Source: JANRKH01 sp033761815 (GTDB lineage: Bacteria; Pseudomonadota; Alphaproteobacteria; Rickettsiales; Rickettsiaceae). Taken from it: a stretch of 64,000 nt of DNA. The stretch's first letter is position 1. Each line of letters opens with the position of its first letter. Positions 44,574 through 52,554 of the stretch are shown piece by piece. Below the pieces are notes generated by a model. The model did no database searches. It was given only the letters and a program-made list of their open reading frames with translations, and had not been told where the DNA came from. The stretch is from NCBI GenBank assembly GCA_033761815.1, contig JANRMF010000070.1, positions 1 to 64,000 of the forward strand. The letters are read 5' to 3'. A program made the translations under genes and the position numbers.

Positions 44574-44846
44574 CTAATTGCAAGCATCTTTTAATTTCTT
44601 TCCAGCTTTAAATGCAGGTTGCTTATATGCTGCAATGTGCATTTTTGCACCAGTTTTAGGATTCCGGCCTTCTCTAGCCTTTCTTTTTTGAACTGAGAAA
44701 GATCCAAAACCAACTAAATTTACGCTATTGCCTTTTGCAAGAGCGTCTGTGAAACTTTGGATTACCAAGTTTAATGCTCTCTCGGCTTCAGCTTTTGAGC
44801 TATTGTGAGTGGATGCTATGAAGCTTACGAATTCAGCTTTATTCAT
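44574..44846 (-). CDS. hupB: HU-family DNA-binding protein
   Basis: The 90-residue protein is HU: MNKAEFVSFIAS at the start, VNLVGFGSFSVQKRKAREGR in the DNA-binding arm and NPKTGAKMHIAAYKQPAFKA at the end. It bends and compacts DNA. The size is standard. It faces rluC, with a terminator between, and a 380-base gene-free gap separates it from umuD. Confidence 0.95.
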   Translation of the reverse strand: MNKAEFVSFIASTHNSSKAEAERALNLVIQSFTDALAKGNSVNLVGFGSFSVQKRKAREGRNPKTGAKMHIAAYKQPAFKAGKKLKDACN

Positions 44847-45164
44847 AAATATTACCCTATTGTTAAGATTTAGTACAAATTAGCCCTACTTAAACGCTTC
44901 ATTTACGCTTATACTGAATTGAAAATTCTCGCTGCAGCCTAAAAGCATGACTTACGAACTTGATTATAACAGAGCGCTTAGGGTGCGCAATATCTCATTT
45001 AAATAGAATATCTAATTGATCTAAGTTTTATCATCCAGCTGCGTCAATATTGTAACAATATAATTGTGTTTTTTACCCCAAGAGTTAAAAAATTCACTTA
45101 ATCCCATGTCTTTTCCCCCTTTGAAAAAAATATTTTTCCTTGCGCAAAAAGTAGAAAAAAGTAC
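44847..45164. other. Gene-free interval between hupB and umuD
   Basis: About 320 bases of AT-rich sequence. No tRNA, clear repeat, LexA-type GTTC-N7-GTTC site or convincing ORF was found here. It presumably holds the hupB promoter, and it adjoins the umuD promoter. Confidence 0.4.
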
Positions 45165-45193
45165 TTGATTATAGAAAATGAATAGTGTACACT
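45165..45193 (+). promoter_or_regulatory. Putative promoter of umuDC with overlapping palindrome
   Basis: TTGATT (45165-45170) and TACACT (45188-45193) are 17 bases apart. The -10 lies in the perfect 10-bp palindrome AGTGTACACT (45184-45193), a possible operator. A GTG start at 45185 would fall inside the promoter, so translation probably begins later. Confidence 0.4.
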
Positions 45194-45226
45194 AATCAAA
45201 TGAACAAATTTTCAAGGGTTACTAAT

Positions 45227-45892
45227 ATGCAATCTCGAGGAGGAAGAAGAGATGGATCTGGAAGGCCAAAGGGAATAGGAAAATATTCCTGCCAAACAAA
45301 ACCAATTAGAGTTCCGGTAGATATGATTGAGCAAATAGACATATTTATTAGAGAGGCGCAATTTACAAAACATATGCATAATCAAGATAGTTCTTTAGTA
45401 ATAGAAGGTTCTTTTGCGAAACACAACTCCTTAAATGAGTCTCTCCCAGGCAAAGTCGAGACATATTCAATAGAATATGACCAATTTGAAATACCTCATT
45501 CTACTTATGAGCTTCCTTTATATAATAGTCTCGTTTCCGCAGGCTTTCCATCTCCAGCTGATGATAACATAGAAAGAAGGTTAGACTTGAATCAATATTT
45601 AATTCCAAAACCAACTTCTACTTTTTTTGTAAGAGTTAGCGGAGATTCTATGATAGGAGCTCATATATATGCGGGGGATATATTAATAGTAGATAAAAGC
45701 ATAGAGGCAAGGCATAATAAAATTGTGATAGCAGCAGTCAATTCGGAACTAACGGTTAAAAGACTATATAAAAAAAATGGTACAATAAAACTAGTAGCTG
45801 AAAATCCGAATTACCCAGATCTCACAATCGCAGCTGAGCAGGATTTGATAATTTGGGGCGTAGTCACAAGCGTGATACATCAATATGTGTGA
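45227..45892 (+). CDS. umuD: UmuD-type SOS peptidase (S24/LexA-like)
   Basis: The 221-residue protein has the autocleavage site AGFPSPADD, Ser in VSGDSMIGAHI and the catalytic Lys in LTVKRLY, so it should be cut to the active UmuD'. In contrast to E. coli UmuD (139 residues) it has about 80 additional N-terminal residues beginning GGRRDGSGRPKG, a DNA-binding-like basic motif. ATG at 45227 with AAGGG upstream is preferred over earlier starts, which overlap the promoter. umuC follows after nine bases. Confidence 0.85.
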   Translation: MQSRGGRRDGSGRPKGIGKYSCQTKPIRVPVDMIEQIDIFIREAQFTKHMHNQDSSLVIEGSFAKHNSLNESLPGKVETYSIEYDQFEIPHSTYELPLYNSLVSAGFPSPADDNIERRLDLNQYLIPKPTSTFFVRVSGDSMIGAHIYAGDILIVDKSIEARHNKIVIAAVNSELTVKRLYKKNGTIKLVAENPNYPDLTIAAEQDLIIWGVVTSVIHQYV

Positions 45893-45901
45893 GTATTATT
45901 T

Positions 45902-48160
45902 ATGTCATTAATCGCACTCATTGATTGTAATAATTTCTTTGTCTCTTGCGAAAGGGTCTTTAACCCATCCTTAAATCAGGTGCCAGTGGTTGTTCTTTCT
46001 AATAATGATGGCTGCATCATATCACGCTCCGATGAGGCAAAGAAACTTGGGTTAAAATTTGATCCATATTTTAAAGTCAAAGATTTTTGTAAACAAAATG
46101 GAGTAAGAGTGTTTTCTGCAAATTTTCCTTTATATGGAGATATGTCCTTAAGAATAATGACTATTTTACAAGAATTTTCTTCTGAAATTGAGATTTATTC
46201 AATAGATGAAGCATTTATAGATATCTCCCATATACCTTTTGATCAAGTTTTGGGTTATGTATCAAAAATTAGAGCAAGAATTCTAAAGGAAGTTGGGATA
46301 CCGGTTTCTATAGGAGTAAGCACAACCAAATGTCTTGCAAAAGTTGCCCAGATTTTTGCCCGTAAAAGCAGCGAAGGTGTCCACTCATTGCTGGATTTAC
46401 AATCTCAATATAATGCTTTATCTGCTATTGATGTTTCAGAAATTTGGGGTATTGGGAAAAATTTGGCAAAAACACTGCACAAGCTCCATGTAAAAACAGC
46501 CCTAGAATTTCGAGATATGGACTCGGTGCTGGTTAGAAAATACCTCAAAATCACAGGACAAAAACTCCAATATGAATTAAAGGGAGTCCAGTGTTTTCAA
46601 ATAGAAAATCTGAGGGATGCTAAAAAATCCATATCAGTTTCTCGTAGCTTCTCCTGCGATATTCATGAAAAAGAGGATTTGGAATATATAATTTCAGAGT
46701 TTGCGGCAAGAGCTGCTGTAAAACTAAGAGCCCAGAATAGCGTTACCAATGAAGTATGTGTTTACATTAGAACAAGCTATTATTCAAAAGGCGCCAAAAA
46801 TTATGAGATTCTAGAAGAGCCTGGAAGTGGAGCTCCAGGTAGCAAGGCAGAAGTAACGGAGGAGCCCAGAGGCTTAGAGAGTGCGGCGCTGCGTGGCATA
46901 ATGCGCGCGGAATCGGGAAGTGAGGAGGTAGCAGCGAAGGAGCGCCAGAGTAGAGCAAAGTGGGGTGATGTATCAGAGGCGCGAGAAGTTGCAGATAGAG
47001 GAGGGTCTGCAGATGGACAAGAGCTTGTAGATGGAGTGGGAGGATTAGATGAACAAGAATCTCTGACATCCGGCTCCGGGGGCAAAAAGGGGTGTGGCGT
47101 CAGAGTATTGCTGGAGGGGCAGGGAGTCTCAGTAGAGAGAAGTCAGAGTGCGGCAGAGCCTGGAAGTGGAGCTCCAGGTAGCAAGGCAGAAGTAACGGAG
47201 GAGCCCAGAGGCTTAGAGAGTGCGGCGCTGCGTGGCATAATGCGCGCGGAATCGGGAAGTGAGGAGGTAGCAGCGGAGAGGGTGCGGGAGGGTGCGTCGG
47301 AGAGGGTGCCGGAGAGGGTTCGGGAGGTAGCACCGGAGAGGGCGCGTGAGAAAGTAAGGCTTCTCAACTCAAATACACCTTGTGGCCCGCAAAACTCAGA
47401 AAATTATTCACCTCACTTAAGTTACCTTTGTGCACAATTAATTACACCAGAGAAAGTGCTATATTCTAATAAAACTGCCCAATTATCTTTATTTGATACT
47501 GCGGCAAATTATGAGGATGAGGAGCGCCCATTGCCCCACTTTAATAATAGACTTCTTTCGAAACTCCTTACCCCAGGCCAACTGCAACGAAATTGTGACT
47601 TGCACAATCAGCATATAGTCAATCCAGTTGAGGATCCTATGGTAAAATTGAGTGATCCCTCATCATTGAAAAAGGAGTCCTTCACTTCAGAACTAGAATT
47701 TCAAAAAAAATCTCAGGATGATGATAAACAATTTCTTGGTCCGGTTCTCCGTCAGGATTATGCACCTGCGATGCTCAATTCTAAAGCGACAAAAACATAT
47801 GTAGCAAGTGCGCTTGAGTATATTAACCCCCCTACCTCACTCACTTCCTCCATTATCAGCGCTGCAAAAAGGGCTTTAGGTAGGGTTTACAAGAGTGGGT
47901 ATTCTTATAAAAAGGCTAGTATAGTATTATGCTCCCTCGAGAATAAAGATCAGAAGCAGTTAGAAATATCTGACAGAAAGTCTGTGGCTTCATGCGAGAG
48001 GGATCAATTAATGGAATTAATTGATCGCGCAAATTCCAAATCTGGAAAAAATGTGATTTTTTTCTTATCTCAAGGAGTGAAGTATAAATGGGTGGGTAAA
48101 AGTGAATTTAGATCTCCCGAATATACTACAAAATGGGATCAAATTCCTATTGTGCATTAG
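45902..48160 (+). CDS. umuC: Y-family DNA polymerase V catalytic subunit with a large insertion
   Basis: The 752-residue protein is much longer than E. coli UmuC (about 420). Palm/finger residues are intact (LIDCNNFFVSCERVF; SIDEAFIDI). The little-finger domain starts (SISVSRSFSCDIHE, VCVYIRTSYYSKGAKNY), is interrupted from about residue 305 to 620, then resumes (TSSIISAAKRALGRVYKSGY ... SPEYTTKW). The first part of the insertion (about 305-486) is GC- and purine-rich with two 121-bp direct repeats; the rest resembles normal AT-rich coding. A clamp-like QLSLF occurs at 527-531, whereas the usual C-terminal site reads QLEIS (686-690). The TAG stop belongs to a MITE end. Confidence 0.85.
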   Translation: MSLIALIDCNNFFVSCERVFNPSLNQVPVVVLSNNDGCIISRSDEAKKLGLKFDPYFKVKDFCKQNGVRVFSANFPLYGDMSLRIMTILQEFSSEIEIYSIDEAFIDISHIPFDQVLGYVSKIRARILKEVGIPVSIGVSTTKCLAKVAQIFARKSSEGVHSLLDLQSQYNALSAIDVSEIWGIGKNLAKTLHKLHVKTALEFRDMDSVLVRKYLKITGQKLQYELKGVQCFQIENLRDAKKSISVSRSFSCDIHEKEDLEYIISEFAARAAVKLRAQNSVTNEVCVYIRTSYYSKGAKNYEILEEPGSGAPGSKAEVTEEPRGLESAALRGIMRAESGSEEVAAKERQSRAKWGDVSEAREVADRGGSADGQELVDGVGGLDEQESLTSGSGGKKGCGVRVLLEGQGVSVERSQSAAEPGSGAPGSKAEVTEEPRGLESAALRGIMRAESGSEEVAAERVREGASERVPERVREVAPERAREKVRLLNSNTPCGPQNSENYSPHLSYLCAQLITPEKVLYSNKTAQLSLFDTAANYEDEERPLPHFNNRLLSKLLTPGQLQRNCDLHNQHIVNPVEDPMVKLSDPSSLKKESFTSELEFQKKSQDDDKQFLGPVLRQDYAPAMLNSKATKTYVASALEYINPPTSLTSSIISAAKRALGRVYKSGYSYKKASIVLCSLENKDQKQLEISDRKSVASCERDQLMELIDRANSKSGKNVIFFLSQGVKYKWVGKSEFRSPEYTTKWDQIPIVH
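46816..46936 (+). repeat. 121-bp direct repeat in umuC, copy 1
   Basis: GC-rich segment (about 60% by eye) encoding EPGSGAPGSKAEVTEE and a following RGIMRAESGSEEVAA. An apparently identical copy lies exactly 339 bp downstream, in the same frame. It contains the palindrome TGGAGCTCCA. Confidence 0.9.
47155..47275 (+). repeat. 121-bp direct repeat in umuC, copy 2
   Basis: Second copy of the umuC repeat, with no differences seen from the first. It is followed by a degenerate GAGAGGGTGCGGGAG-type tandem array (47276-47350) encoding ERVRE-like units. Confidence 0.9.
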
Positions 48161-48300
48161 GTTCTGATTCACTCCCCTAATAGGTAATTTAGTCGTTATT
48201 TTCGCGCCTCGAAACGCATGTATACCCTATACACCTTGCGTTTCTGCGGGCGAAAATGCCTATAAATTCCTCTATTACATAGAAGTATACACAGAACCTA
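48158..48300. repeat. MITE-like element, family B, copy 2
   Basis: A 143-bp element with ends TAGGTTCTG and CAGAACCTA, clearly similar to 20108-20253 in the same orientation. Its first three bases TAG are the umuC stop codon. Its last three bases CTA are the complement of the rnc stop codon (TAG). It therefore fills exactly the space between these two convergent genes. Confidence 0.85.
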
Positions 48301-49005
48301 ATTTTCTCGCTCTAATAATTTTGTATATTTCTTCAAAAATTTTAGGGCCGCCTTCTTTTCTGCGTCCTTCTTCTTGCCCCCTTCGCCAGTTTCTGAGCCA
48401 AAATTTTTTACTGTAACGCGGGCAGAAAAAGTAACATCATCCTCAGGGCCAGAGGATGAGATAATTTGATATATAGGAAGCCCTAGTTTATTGGATTGCA
48501 CCCATTCCTGCAATAAACTTTTGGAGTCAATTTCCAGGTGATCTTTATTATTTGCAAGATCTTGCCAAAGATGTAGAGTAATCTTTTTCGCCATATCATA
48601 CCCCGAATCAAGATATATAGCACCTATAATTGCCTCCATAGCATTTTCAAGGTTACGAGGATTATCCCTACCTCCGTTTTTTTCTTCTCCTTGCGATAAT
48701 ATTAAAAATTCCCTAAGGCTGATTTTTCTTGCGACAAAGCAAATAGCACTAGATGAAACAAGTCTAGATCTCATAGTCGATAAACTACCTTCCTTTGATT
48801 TTTTATAGTTTTTATATAAATCCTCAGTAATGATCATGCCAAGAACGCTATCGCCCAAAAACTCCATTCTCTCGTTATTTCTATCATGTTTTGTAACGTT
48901 TAAAGATGAGTGAGTGAGGGCTTCTGTAATTAGGTTTTTATCATCAAAAACATATTCTAGCCTTTTCTCTAACTCACTGATTTTTCCTGTGTTGCTTTTA
49001 CTCAT
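48298..49005 (-). CDS. rnc: Ribonuclease III
   Basis: The 235-residue protein has an RNase III catalytic domain with the signature ERMEFLGDSVLGMIITE (residues about 43-59) and later catalytic acidic residues in ENAMEAIIGAIYLDSG. A double-stranded-RNA-binding domain follows (about 160-230, SLLQEWVQSNKLGLPIYQI). It processes rRNA precursors. Its stop codon lies in the end of the family B MITE. gltX lies upstream, 15 bases away, on the same strand. Confidence 0.96.
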   Translation of the reverse strand: MSKSNTGKISELEKRLEYVFDDKNLITEALTHSSLNVTKHDRNNERMEFLGDSVLGMIITEDLYKNYKKSKEGSLSTMRSRLVSSSAICFVARKISLREFLILSQGEEKNGGRDNPRNLENAMEAIIGAIYLDSGYDMAKKITLHLWQDLANNKDHLEIDSKSLLQEWVQSNKLGLPIYQIISSSGPEDDVTFSARVTVKNFGSETGEGGKKKDAEKKAALKFLKKYTKLLEREN

Positions 49006-49020
49006 TTATCCCTTGTTGCT

Positions 49021-50427
49021 CTATGATATAGTCTTTTGGGCGTGGTGAATCCTCTCAAGGCAGACATCCTTTCCTATTATATCTATTATCTCAAAAACAC
49101 TTGGTGCTGCAGACTTGCCGGTAATCATGCACCTAACAACCATCATAATATCTCCAAGTTTTGCGCCTCTATTTTTTGCTAGCTCTTTAAATGATTCGCT
49201 AATTTCATCTTTATTTTGCCAGTTTTTTTCTTTTATAAAATCTGCTAATTCAGAAATGAATAAGTGGCCCTGAGATTGAATAATCGCAATAGCTTCTTCC
49301 GAAAGGGGGGGTAGATTTTTTGAGTGATAAATCTTTGCAATATCACTTAATTCCCCGCATAAAGATGAGCGAACCTTGATTTCATCCATAGATCTTGTGA
49401 GATTTCTTTTTGTTGTATCGTCTAGCTCTATTTTCTCCTTTTGCCATTCTTTTTGTATGATTTTCATCAAATCTTCTGTAGATTTATTTCTTAAATATAC
49501 ACTATTAATATGCCGCATTTTTGCAAAATCTAGCCTGGATGGACCTTTTCCAATATGAGTTCCATCAAACCATTTAATGGCATCTGGAATGCTTATTATT
49601 TCATCATCCCCGTGGCTCCAGCCAAGCCTAACAAGATAGCTTGCTAAGGCCTCAGATAAATATCCCATATCTTCATAACTACCCACCCCAACTGCACCGT
49701 GCCTTTTGGATAATTTTGCGCCATCAGGCCCGTGAATGAGCGGTATATGACCCATAATTGGTATCTCCCACCCCATAGCCTCATAAATAAGCTTCTGGCG
49801 AAAAGCATTATTTAAATGGTCATCCCCCCTTATGATGTGACTAACTCCCATATCATGATCATCAACTACAACGGCAAGCATATATGTTGGGCTGCCATCA
49901 CTCCTTAAAAGAACCATGTCATCTAGGGTTTCATTTGCAACTCGGACTTCACCCTGAACTATATCATAAATAATTGAATCACTAATACGTGGAGCCTTAA
50001 TTCTTACAACAAAATTTTGATTTTTTGGATGATCGCCCTCAGAAACATCCCTCCATGGACTGTTTAGCAAAAATGATTTTCCAGAATCTGTGGCTTCTTG
50101 TCTTAAGTGGTTTATTTCCTCTTGACTCATGAAGCACTTATAAGCAGCACCCTTTTTTAGTAAATCAAGAGCGATTTCTCTGTGTCTTGTAGCATTTTTA
50201 GACTGATATACAATCTCGCCATCATGAGAGATGCCAAGCCATTTAAGGCCATTTATTATAGCATCGCAAGATTCAGTAGTAGATCTTTCAAAGTCAGTAT
50301 CCTCGATTCTGAGCAAGAAACTACCTCCAAAATGCCTTGCGAACAGATAATTGAACAAGGCGGTCCTGGCGGAGCCAATATGAAGATAACCGGTAGGGGA
50401 AGGTGCGAAGCGAGTGACTACTTTCAT
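49021..50427 (-). CDS. gltX: Glutamyl-tRNA synthetase
   Basis: The 468-residue class I synthetase charges tRNA-Glu. It has FAPSPTGYLHIGSARTALFN (HIGH-type motif), RGDDHLNNAFRQ, and KLSKRHGAVGV (KMSKS-type motif). A C-terminal helical anticodon-binding domain runs from about residue 320 to 465. Alphaproteobacteria often have two gltX copies, one charging tRNA-Gln; this copy cannot be assigned. It precedes rnc. Confidence 0.95.
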   Translation of the reverse strand: MKVVTRFAPSPTGYLHIGSARTALFNYLFARHFGGSFLLRIEDTDFERSTTESCDAIINGLKWLGISHDGEIVYQSKNATRHREIALDLLKKGAAYKCFMSQEEINHLRQEATDSGKSFLLNSPWRDVSEGDHPKNQNFVVRIKAPRISDSIIYDIVQGEVRVANETLDDMVLLRSDGSPTYMLAVVVDDHDMGVSHIIRGDDHLNNAFRQKLIYEAMGWEIPIMGHIPLIHGPDGAKLSKRHGAVGVGSYEDMGYLSEALASYLVRLGWSHGDDEIISIPDAIKWFDGTHIGKGPSRLDFAKMRHINSVYLRNKSTEDLMKIIQKEWQKEKIELDDTTKRNLTRSMDEIKVRSSLCGELSDIAKIYHSKNLPPLSEEAIAIIQSQGHLFISELADFIKEKNWQNKDEISESFKELAKNRGAKLGDIMMVVRCMITGKSAAPSVFEIIDIIGKDVCLERIHHAQKTIS

Positions 50428-50557
50428 TTATATAACATACGTAATTTATAGAATAAGAACATATATCATTAAATGAGTAATCCGGCAAGAATTTGTGGTG
50501 CAATATTATGGTAATATAGTAATGGAACTAAATAACTCTTCCAGAGTATTAGGCTTT

Positions 50558-50770
50558 CTAAAGCCTTGTTGCTCTAACCATTTTGATCTTTCCTTCATCC
50601 CAGCTATACTGAGTGTTCACAACTTTTGTCTCAGTAACTATTATATCGCCATTAGGCAGCTGAGCTACATCACAACCTCTTTGAAGAGAGTCGGTAATAA
50701 TTGGGGTTACTTTACAAATATACCTAATATCCGTAAGAATGTCGTTTTTATTTTCTAAATCATCAGTCAT
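50558..50770 (-). CDS. Small protein resembling a Rickettsiales conserved family (DUF2671-like)
   Basis: The 70-residue protein (from the second ATG, MTDDLENKND, near 50770) contains DIRYICKVTPIITDSLQRG, DVAQLPNGDIIVTETKVV and YSWDEGKIKMVRA. It resembles a small uncharacterised Rickettsia protein family that I recall as DUF2671. It has no membrane helix. Function unknown. It stands alone between gltX and the bicarbonate-transporter-like gene. Confidence 0.6.
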   Translation of the reverse strand: MTDDLENKNDILTDIRYICKVTPIITDSLQRGCDVAQLPNGDIIVTETKVVNTQYSWDEGKIKMVRATRL

Positions 50771-50865
50771 ATGCAAAAAAACTAAAATGGTTAATTCGGC
50801 TATTCTATACTAAAATGAATTTAATTGCAATATTAAAATTTATTAACTGGATATAATCGTGAAAT

Positions 50866-51843
50866 TTATCCAAGAAAATATTTAGACATACTATAATATA
50901 ATGGGATTCCTAAGATAATATTAAATGGAAAAGTAACTCCTATGCTGATTGGCAAATATACCGAAGCCTTTGCCTCGGGGAGGGCGAGTTTCATAGCAGC
51001 AGGAACAGCAATATATGAGCTACTCGCGACTAAAGTCATGAATAACAGCCCATCTGGGGACTTGAGTCCAATTGCATATGCGATCAAAAGGGCAATTCCA
51101 GCATTTACAAGCGGCATATATAGTCCAAAGAAAATAAGGGGAGCCTTGATTTTGCGCAAATTTTGGATATTTTTGGTAACGATTAAACCGAGATCGAGCA
51201 TAAACATACATACAATCCCCTGGAAGGGACTCACCAAAAATGGGGCAATTTTTGCAAGACCATTTTGCCCAGAAATACACCCTACAAAAAATGAGCCCAA
51301 AATTAGCAGAACTGCTCCATTTGCAAAAATTTCACTTGCGAGTTTGTTTTCTTCTTTTGTGTGAATATTTGTCTCTGGGGCAAATCTATGCGCTATATAT
51401 AAGCCAGATAAAATTGCTGGAGCTTCCATGAGCGCAAGGATAGACGGCATATACCCAGAATATGATTCCTGGTGAAGTAGGAGGAAGTTAACAGAAGCAG
51501 CAAAAGTTACGATACTAACAGATCCGTAATGAGCAGATAAAGCTGCTGCAGTTGGCTTATCTATCTTTGTCGTTAAGATGATTAAAAAATAAGCTAAAAA
51601 GGGGATTATAAAACTCAATGATATACCGCTAAAAATTGTTAGCACAATTTCAGAGGAAAAATGCTCGATGCTAATGACCGAAACGCCCCCAGTAAAACCT
51701 ATAGACATCATTAAATATACACTTAAATATCTACCCATACTTTCTGGAACAGAAAGGTCAGACTTTAAATATCCAGCAAAAGCCCCCAGAGCAAAAAATA
51801 GGACAGATGGTGAGAGTAAATTTTGCGAAAAAGCATCTAGCAT
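50866..51843 (-). CDS. SbtA-type sodium-dependent bicarbonate transporter
   Basis: The 325-residue protein has about ten membrane helices in two inverted halves. It shows SbtA-family motifs: PSVLFFALGAFAGYLKSDL, ALSAHYGSVSIVTFAAS, FMLDLGLIVTKN and ASSSYIAVPAAMKLALPEAK followed by GVTFPFNI. In cyanobacteria SbtA imports bicarbonate with sodium. In this lineage it might feed carboxylations, but substrate is inferred from the family. The gene is monocistronic. Confidence 0.85.
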   Translation of the reverse strand: MLDAFSQNLLSPSVLFFALGAFAGYLKSDLSVPESMGRYLSVYLMMSIGFTGGVSVISIEHFSSEIVLTIFSGISLSFIIPFLAYFLIILTTKIDKPTAAALSAHYGSVSIVTFAASVNFLLLHQESYSGYMPSILALMEAPAILSGLYIAHRFAPETNIHTKEENKLASEIFANGAVLLILGSFFVGCISGQNGLAKIAPFLVSPFQGIVCMFMLDLGLIVTKNIQNLRKIKAPLIFFGLYMPLVNAGIALLIAYAIGLKSPDGLLFMTLVASSSYIAVPAAMKLALPEAKASVYLPISIGVTFPFNIILGIPLYYSMSKYFLG

Positions 51844-51885
51844 AAAACCTCATTTATATTATGTACTCAATCTGCCTTGGGTATT

Positions 51886-52014
51886 ATATCAATTCCAATT
51901 TTTAAATGATCCAAACAAATTGTCGCTTAGGACTCGCTCATTCTAACGTATCTATATACGCTCCGAAGGCTAGCCCTAAAATTCATTTGTCTAATTTAAT
52001 CTTGGAAATGGTAT
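51886..52014. repeat. MITE-like element, family 2, copy A
   Basis: Ends ATATCAATTCCAA and TTGGAAATGGTAT form imperfect inverted repeats. The core (AATGATCCAAACAAAT ... TTTGTCTAATTTAATC) is shared with 59140-59265 in the same orientation. It lies downstream of holC and upstream of the bicarbonate-transporter-like gene. Confidence 0.75.
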
Positions 52015-52073
52015 TATGCTATTTTTATATCTGTGTCAAGCGGGGAATGACACAAGGTGATAATAAGAAAACT

Positions 52074-52526
52074 TCACCTATTCTTATCCCAAGTGCCTGT
52101 GATATTTTGCTTGTAGATGCAAATATTATGTTCCTGCGCTTTGAGGTCTTGGTAAATTTTGCGTGCTAGATTTTTCTGAACCTCGCTTTGGTTGAAAAAA
52201 ACTATAAAAACTCTTTCATATTCTTCTGGGTTCATATAAGCCCCTGCCACCATTACTAGAAGTTTTGATTGATTGAAATTTTCTGTTTTATGAGATATGA
52301 GCACTGGCTGATCCTCTATTCTCTCATCTAATATGCTTCCATGGGGAATGAATGATTTTTGGCTAAAGGTCCAGAGCATTTTATTGAGTATTTCCTGCAT
52401 TCCTTCGTCCTCTGTGTGAACTAGAGTATTTATTCCAGTTTTATAGCATTTTTCTATGAGAGAGCAGACGACTTTTTCAAAATTGTCGTTAGTGACTTCG
52501 TAAAAATTGATCTCAGGTTTTTTCAT
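52074..52526 (-). CDS. holC: DNA polymerase III subunit chi
   Basis: The 150-residue protein has the HolC pattern: a short N-terminal segment, TLVHTEDEGMQEILNKMLWT, FSQKSFIPHG and QPVLISHKTENF. The chi subunit links the clamp loader to SSB during replication. It follows recG on the same strand with 28 bases between. Family similarity is moderate; the SFIPHG and QPVLI motifs carry the call. Confidence 0.85.
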   Translation of the reverse strand: MKKPEINFYEVTNDNFEKVVCSLIEKCYKTGINTLVHTEDEGMQEILNKMLWTFSQKSFIPHGSILDERIEDQPVLISHKTENFNQSKLLVMVAGAYMNPEEYERVFIVFFNQSEVQKNLARKIYQDLKAQEHNICIYKQNITGTWDKNR

Positions 52527-52554
52527 AAAGGTTTTTTCATAAAATTATGTGGTT

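Noticed and set aside
46767..47367. Four long minus-strand frames opposite the umuC insertion
   Set aside because: The GC-rich repeats leave few stops in any frame; the + strand frame continues the umuC protein and is the plausible one.
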